DNA of 64,000 bases from Xylanibacter ruminicola (GTDB lineage: Bacteria > Bacteroidota > Bacteroidia > Bacteroidales > Bacteroidaceae): the NCBI RefSeq assembly GCF_900107775.1, contig NZ_FNRF01000003.1, positions 1-64,000 on the forward strand. The letters run 5' to 3'. Numbering within the stretch: position 1 is the first letter of the stretch; each line of letters opens with the position of its first letter. The notes beneath the pieces were generated by a model. It was not told the origin of the DNA and ran no database searches. It saw nothing but the letters and a program-made list of their open reading frames with translations. Positions 61,939 to 64,000 of this stretch are shown piece after piece. The position numbers and the translations under genes were made by a program.

Positions 61939-62703
61939 ATGGATAAAAGACATATTTTTTATGCTTCATTAGCCTCTTTATTATTGGTTTCGTGTGCACC
62001 AAAACAATTCCAACTTACTGGTATTGAGCGCACTCGTGTGATTGTAGATAGTCGCTACGATCAGAATCCTGATGAGGCTGCTGTGAAGTTTCTTGAGCCT
62101 TACAAGCATGTAAACGACAGCATTATGGGACCCATTGTTGGTACCGTGGCACGTAACATGCATGCCACACGTCCTGAGAGTGATCTTTCTAATCTCCTGG
62201 CTGATATTCTGGTATGGTCGGGTAAGGATTATGGCGAGGATCCTGTATTGGGTATTTACAATATGGGGGGTATCCGTGCCGACCTGACAAAGGGTAAGGT
62301 AACCTATGGCGATGTGCTGGATGTGGCTCCTTTCGAGAACAAGATTTGCTTTATAACACTTACAGGCGAGCAGGTTCTTACGCTGTATGCTCAGATTGCC
62401 CATCGTGGTGGCGAGGGTGTAAGTCATGGCGTAGAGATTGTGGCCACTAAGGATGGTAATCTGCTGTCGGGTATGTTGCATGGTAAGGAAATCGACCCAA
62501 AGGCCGATTATCGTATTGCCACTATCAACTACCTGATTGAGGGTAACGATGGTATGCCTGTACTTAAAGAGGGTAGGGATATTATCGCCCCCGATGCAAA
62601 GAGCAATAACACCCGATTCCTGCTTATGAACTATTTCAAGGATCATCAGGCTCGTGGTGTTGAAGTAGATTCTAAAGTTGAAGGACGTATTAAAATTCAG
62701 TAA
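61939..62703 (+). CDS. 5'-nucleotidase C-terminal domain lipoprotein
   Basis: 254 residues with lipobox LVSC (Cys19). It matches the C-terminal, substrate-binding domain of UshA-type 5'-nucleotidases: SDLSNLLADILVW near 80-92, YNMGGIRADLTKGKVTYGDVLDVAPFENK near 108-136 and the ANYLIEGNDG-like INYLIEGNDGMPVL. It lacks the catalytic metallophosphatase domain, which is encoded by the next gene 3 bases downstream. The pair probably works together to dephosphorylate nucleotides in the periplasm. Confidence 0.88.
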   Translation: MDKRHIFYASLASLLLVSCAPKQFQLTGIERTRVIVDSRYDQNPDEAAVKFLEPYKHVNDSIMGPIVGTVARNMHATRPESDLSNLLADILVWSGKDYGEDPVLGIYNMGGIRADLTKGKVTYGDVLDVAPFENKICFITLTGEQVLTLYAQIAHRGGEGVSHGVEIVATKDGNLLSGMLHGKEIDPKADYRIATINYLIEGNDGMPVLKEGRDIIAPDAKSNNTRFLLMNYFKDHQARGVEVDSKVEGRIKIQ

Positions 62704-62706
62704 GCT

Positions 62707-63549
62707 ATGCGTAAATTTCATCTTATTATAATGGTTGCGCTCCTGATTGTTGTATCTGCCAGCGCTAAAACCAAGAAGCAGCTTGTAGTGCTGCATACCA
62801 ACGATACCCACTCGTGCATTATGCCGCTTAACGAGAATCTTGATAATAAGGATCTGGCTGGTCGCGGTGGCTTTTTGCGTCGTATTAATATGATTAAGGA
62901 AGAGCGCCGTCAGCATCCTGATCTGATGTTCTTCGACTCAGGTGATTTCTCGCAGGGCTCTGGTTTCTATACCCTCTTCAAGGGTGAGGTAGAGATTGGC
63001 TTGATGAATCAGATGGGATATGATGCTGTTACCATCGGTAATCACGAGTTCGACTTTGGACTTGAGAATATGGCCAAGCTGTTCCGTATGGCTAATTTCC
63101 CTGTAGTTTGTTCGAACTACGACTTTACAGGCACACCTTGCGAAGGCTTGGTAAAGGATTATATCACCCTGAAGCGTAATGGCCTGAAGATTGGTGTTTA
63201 TGCCTTGGGTGCTCCTATGAAGGGACTGGTGGCTAATAAGAACTGCGAAGGCGTAAAGTTCCTCGATCCTATTGAGACATCGAAGAAGTATATCGATATT
63301 CTGCGCCGTCGCGAGAAGTGCGATGTGGTAATCTGTCTCTCACACTTGGGCTGGGCGATTTCTGAGTATCCCGATCATAAGTTTATGAGCGAGGTGCAGG
63401 GACTCGACTTGGTGCTGGGTGGACATACCCACACTTACATGCCCACACTGGAGTACGCACCTGATAAGACAGGCAAGCAGATTCCTGACGACCAGAATGG
63501 TAAGCACGGCGTGTTTATCGGCAAAATGGTGCTTACGTTCGAGAAGTAA
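62707..63549 (+). CDS. 5'-nucleotidase metallophosphatase domain protein
   Basis: 280 residues with a signal peptide. The calcineurin-like motifs are complete: HTNDTHS near 30-36, DSGDFSQGS near 77-85, GNHEFDFG near 115-122 and GGHTHTY near 237-243. It is the catalytic half of a UshA-type nucleotidase, following the C-terminal half in reversed domain order. Both halves carry their own export signal, so they would meet in the periplasm or at the membrane. Confidence 0.9.
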   Translation: MRKFHLIIMVALLIVVSASAKTKKQLVVLHTNDTHSCIMPLNENLDNKDLAGRGGFLRRINMIKEERRQHPDLMFFDSGDFSQGSGFYTLFKGEVEIGLMNQMGYDAVTIGNHEFDFGLENMAKLFRMANFPVVCSNYDFTGTPCEGLVKDYITLKRNGLKIGVYALGAPMKGLVANKNCEGVKFLDPIETSKKYIDILRRREKCDVVICLSHLGWAISEYPDHKFMSEVQGLDLVLGGHTHTYMPTLEYAPDKTGKQIPDDQNGKHGVFIGKMVLTFEK

Positions 63550-63551
63550 GT

Positions 63552-64000
63552 TTATTCAAAGTAGAACGTTAATACAATCATCTTCGTATGCCCGCTTTTG
63601 ATCGAGTTGGCATACGTTTTTTTATAGTCGTCCTTGATATCGGCCACGTGACTTTTGTCGATTCTGTTGCCTAAGCCATAGCAGAACTTCAATTCGGGTG
63701 CCAGTTTGAAGAAGGGCAGATACAGGTCGCATCCCATGCCAAGCTCCAGCATCAGGTCGGTACGCTGCAGTTGCACTATCTCCTGACTCTTGTTGGTTAG
63801 ATTTATCATGCCGTTAACACCTGCCAGCATATAAGGTCGGATGTTGTTCCATCGCTGGGCCGAAAACTTCAGGTCGATGGGTACCGAAAGATAGGTATTC
63901 TTCAGGTCCTGTGTCTCTGTTCTTGGGTTCCCGTGGGTGTCTGTCTCGTCCAACTTGTGCAAAGTAAGGTGCTTGGCGCCAAAGTGCATGGTGGGTACTA
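63552..64000 (-). CDS. PorT-like outer-membrane beta-barrel protein (5' end beyond window)
   Basis: The C-terminal part of a barrel protein; the frame stays open to the window edge, so the ATG at 63989 is internal. Segments such as IDLKFSAQRWNNIRPYMLAGV, then LGMGCDLYLPFFKLAPELKFCYGL, then MIVLTFYFE resemble the PorT family of the type IX secretion system. PorT is an outer-membrane part of that machine. The signal peptide and N-terminus are not seen, so the call is moderate. It converges on the nucleotidase gene with a 2-base gap. Confidence 0.65.
   Translation of the reverse strand, partial: VPTMHFGAKHLTLHKLDETDTHGNPRTETQDLKNTYLSVPIDLKFSAQRWNNIRPYMLAGVNGMINLTNKSQEIVQLQRTDLMLELGMGCDLYLPFFKLAPELKFCYGLGNRIDKSHVADIKDDYKKTYANSIKSGHTKMIVLTFYFE

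Overview
The window comes from a Bacteroidota chromosome, most likely Prevotella or a close relative (Segatella, Xylanibacter). Supporting signs are a SusC/SusD glycan locus, type III glutamine synthetase, the DapL route to lysine, a PorT-like barrel, and promoters of the Bacteroidota type with a TAnnTTTGC -7 box. Coding density is high. No rRNA, tRNA, CRISPR array or transposase gene was recognised. Coordinates and motifs are read from the sequence; family names come from recalled homology.

Layout. 0-3.3 kb: an esterase, an acetyltransferase remnant, and a membrane LytTR regulator divergent from a lipoprotein/barrel pair, with 21-bp phased repeats between them. 3.4-22.4 kb: a nitrogen-assimilation island with asnB, a barrel porin, amtB, glnK, dapL, purF, pyrG, gltB, gltD, dapF and glnA. 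22.7-34.9 kb: a beta-glucan polysaccharide utilisation locus (SusC, SusD, surface glycan-binding lipoprotein, GH16, CotH-like protein, GH5, GH3). 35.5-45.1 kb: housekeeping genes (rmuC, a phosphopantetheinyl transferase, a HerA-like ATPase, two cell-wall hydrolases, recG, ispD, a DJ-1 protein, nadK). 45.1-49.2 kb: a GH3 xylosidase and a P-loop ATPase. 49.7-58.4 kb: a nine-gene ABC and tripartite efflux operon with its own GntR/YtrA regulator. 58.4-64 kb: GH53 galactanase, an AICAR transformylase, two small genes, rplS, a split 5'-nucleotidase and a truncated barrel gene.

Main discovery candidate: one 37-bp inverted repeat (12-bp half-sites like AATCTGTAAGCA, 13-bp spacer) occurs four times, upstream of dapL/glnK, pyrG-purF, gltBD-dapF and glnA. 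Its centre lies exactly 84 or 85 bp from an identical TACCTTTGC -7 box in all four promoters. This looks like the operator of an unidentified nitrogen regulator covering ammonium uptake, glutamine and glutamate synthesis, glutamine-consuming enzymes and diaminopimelate synthesis. A second puzzle is a 22-bp-periodic ATTAAT array found in two gene-free regions (12.7 kb and 49.5 kb), each near an AT-rich block. A third is a GC-rich palindrome sitting in frame inside gltB.
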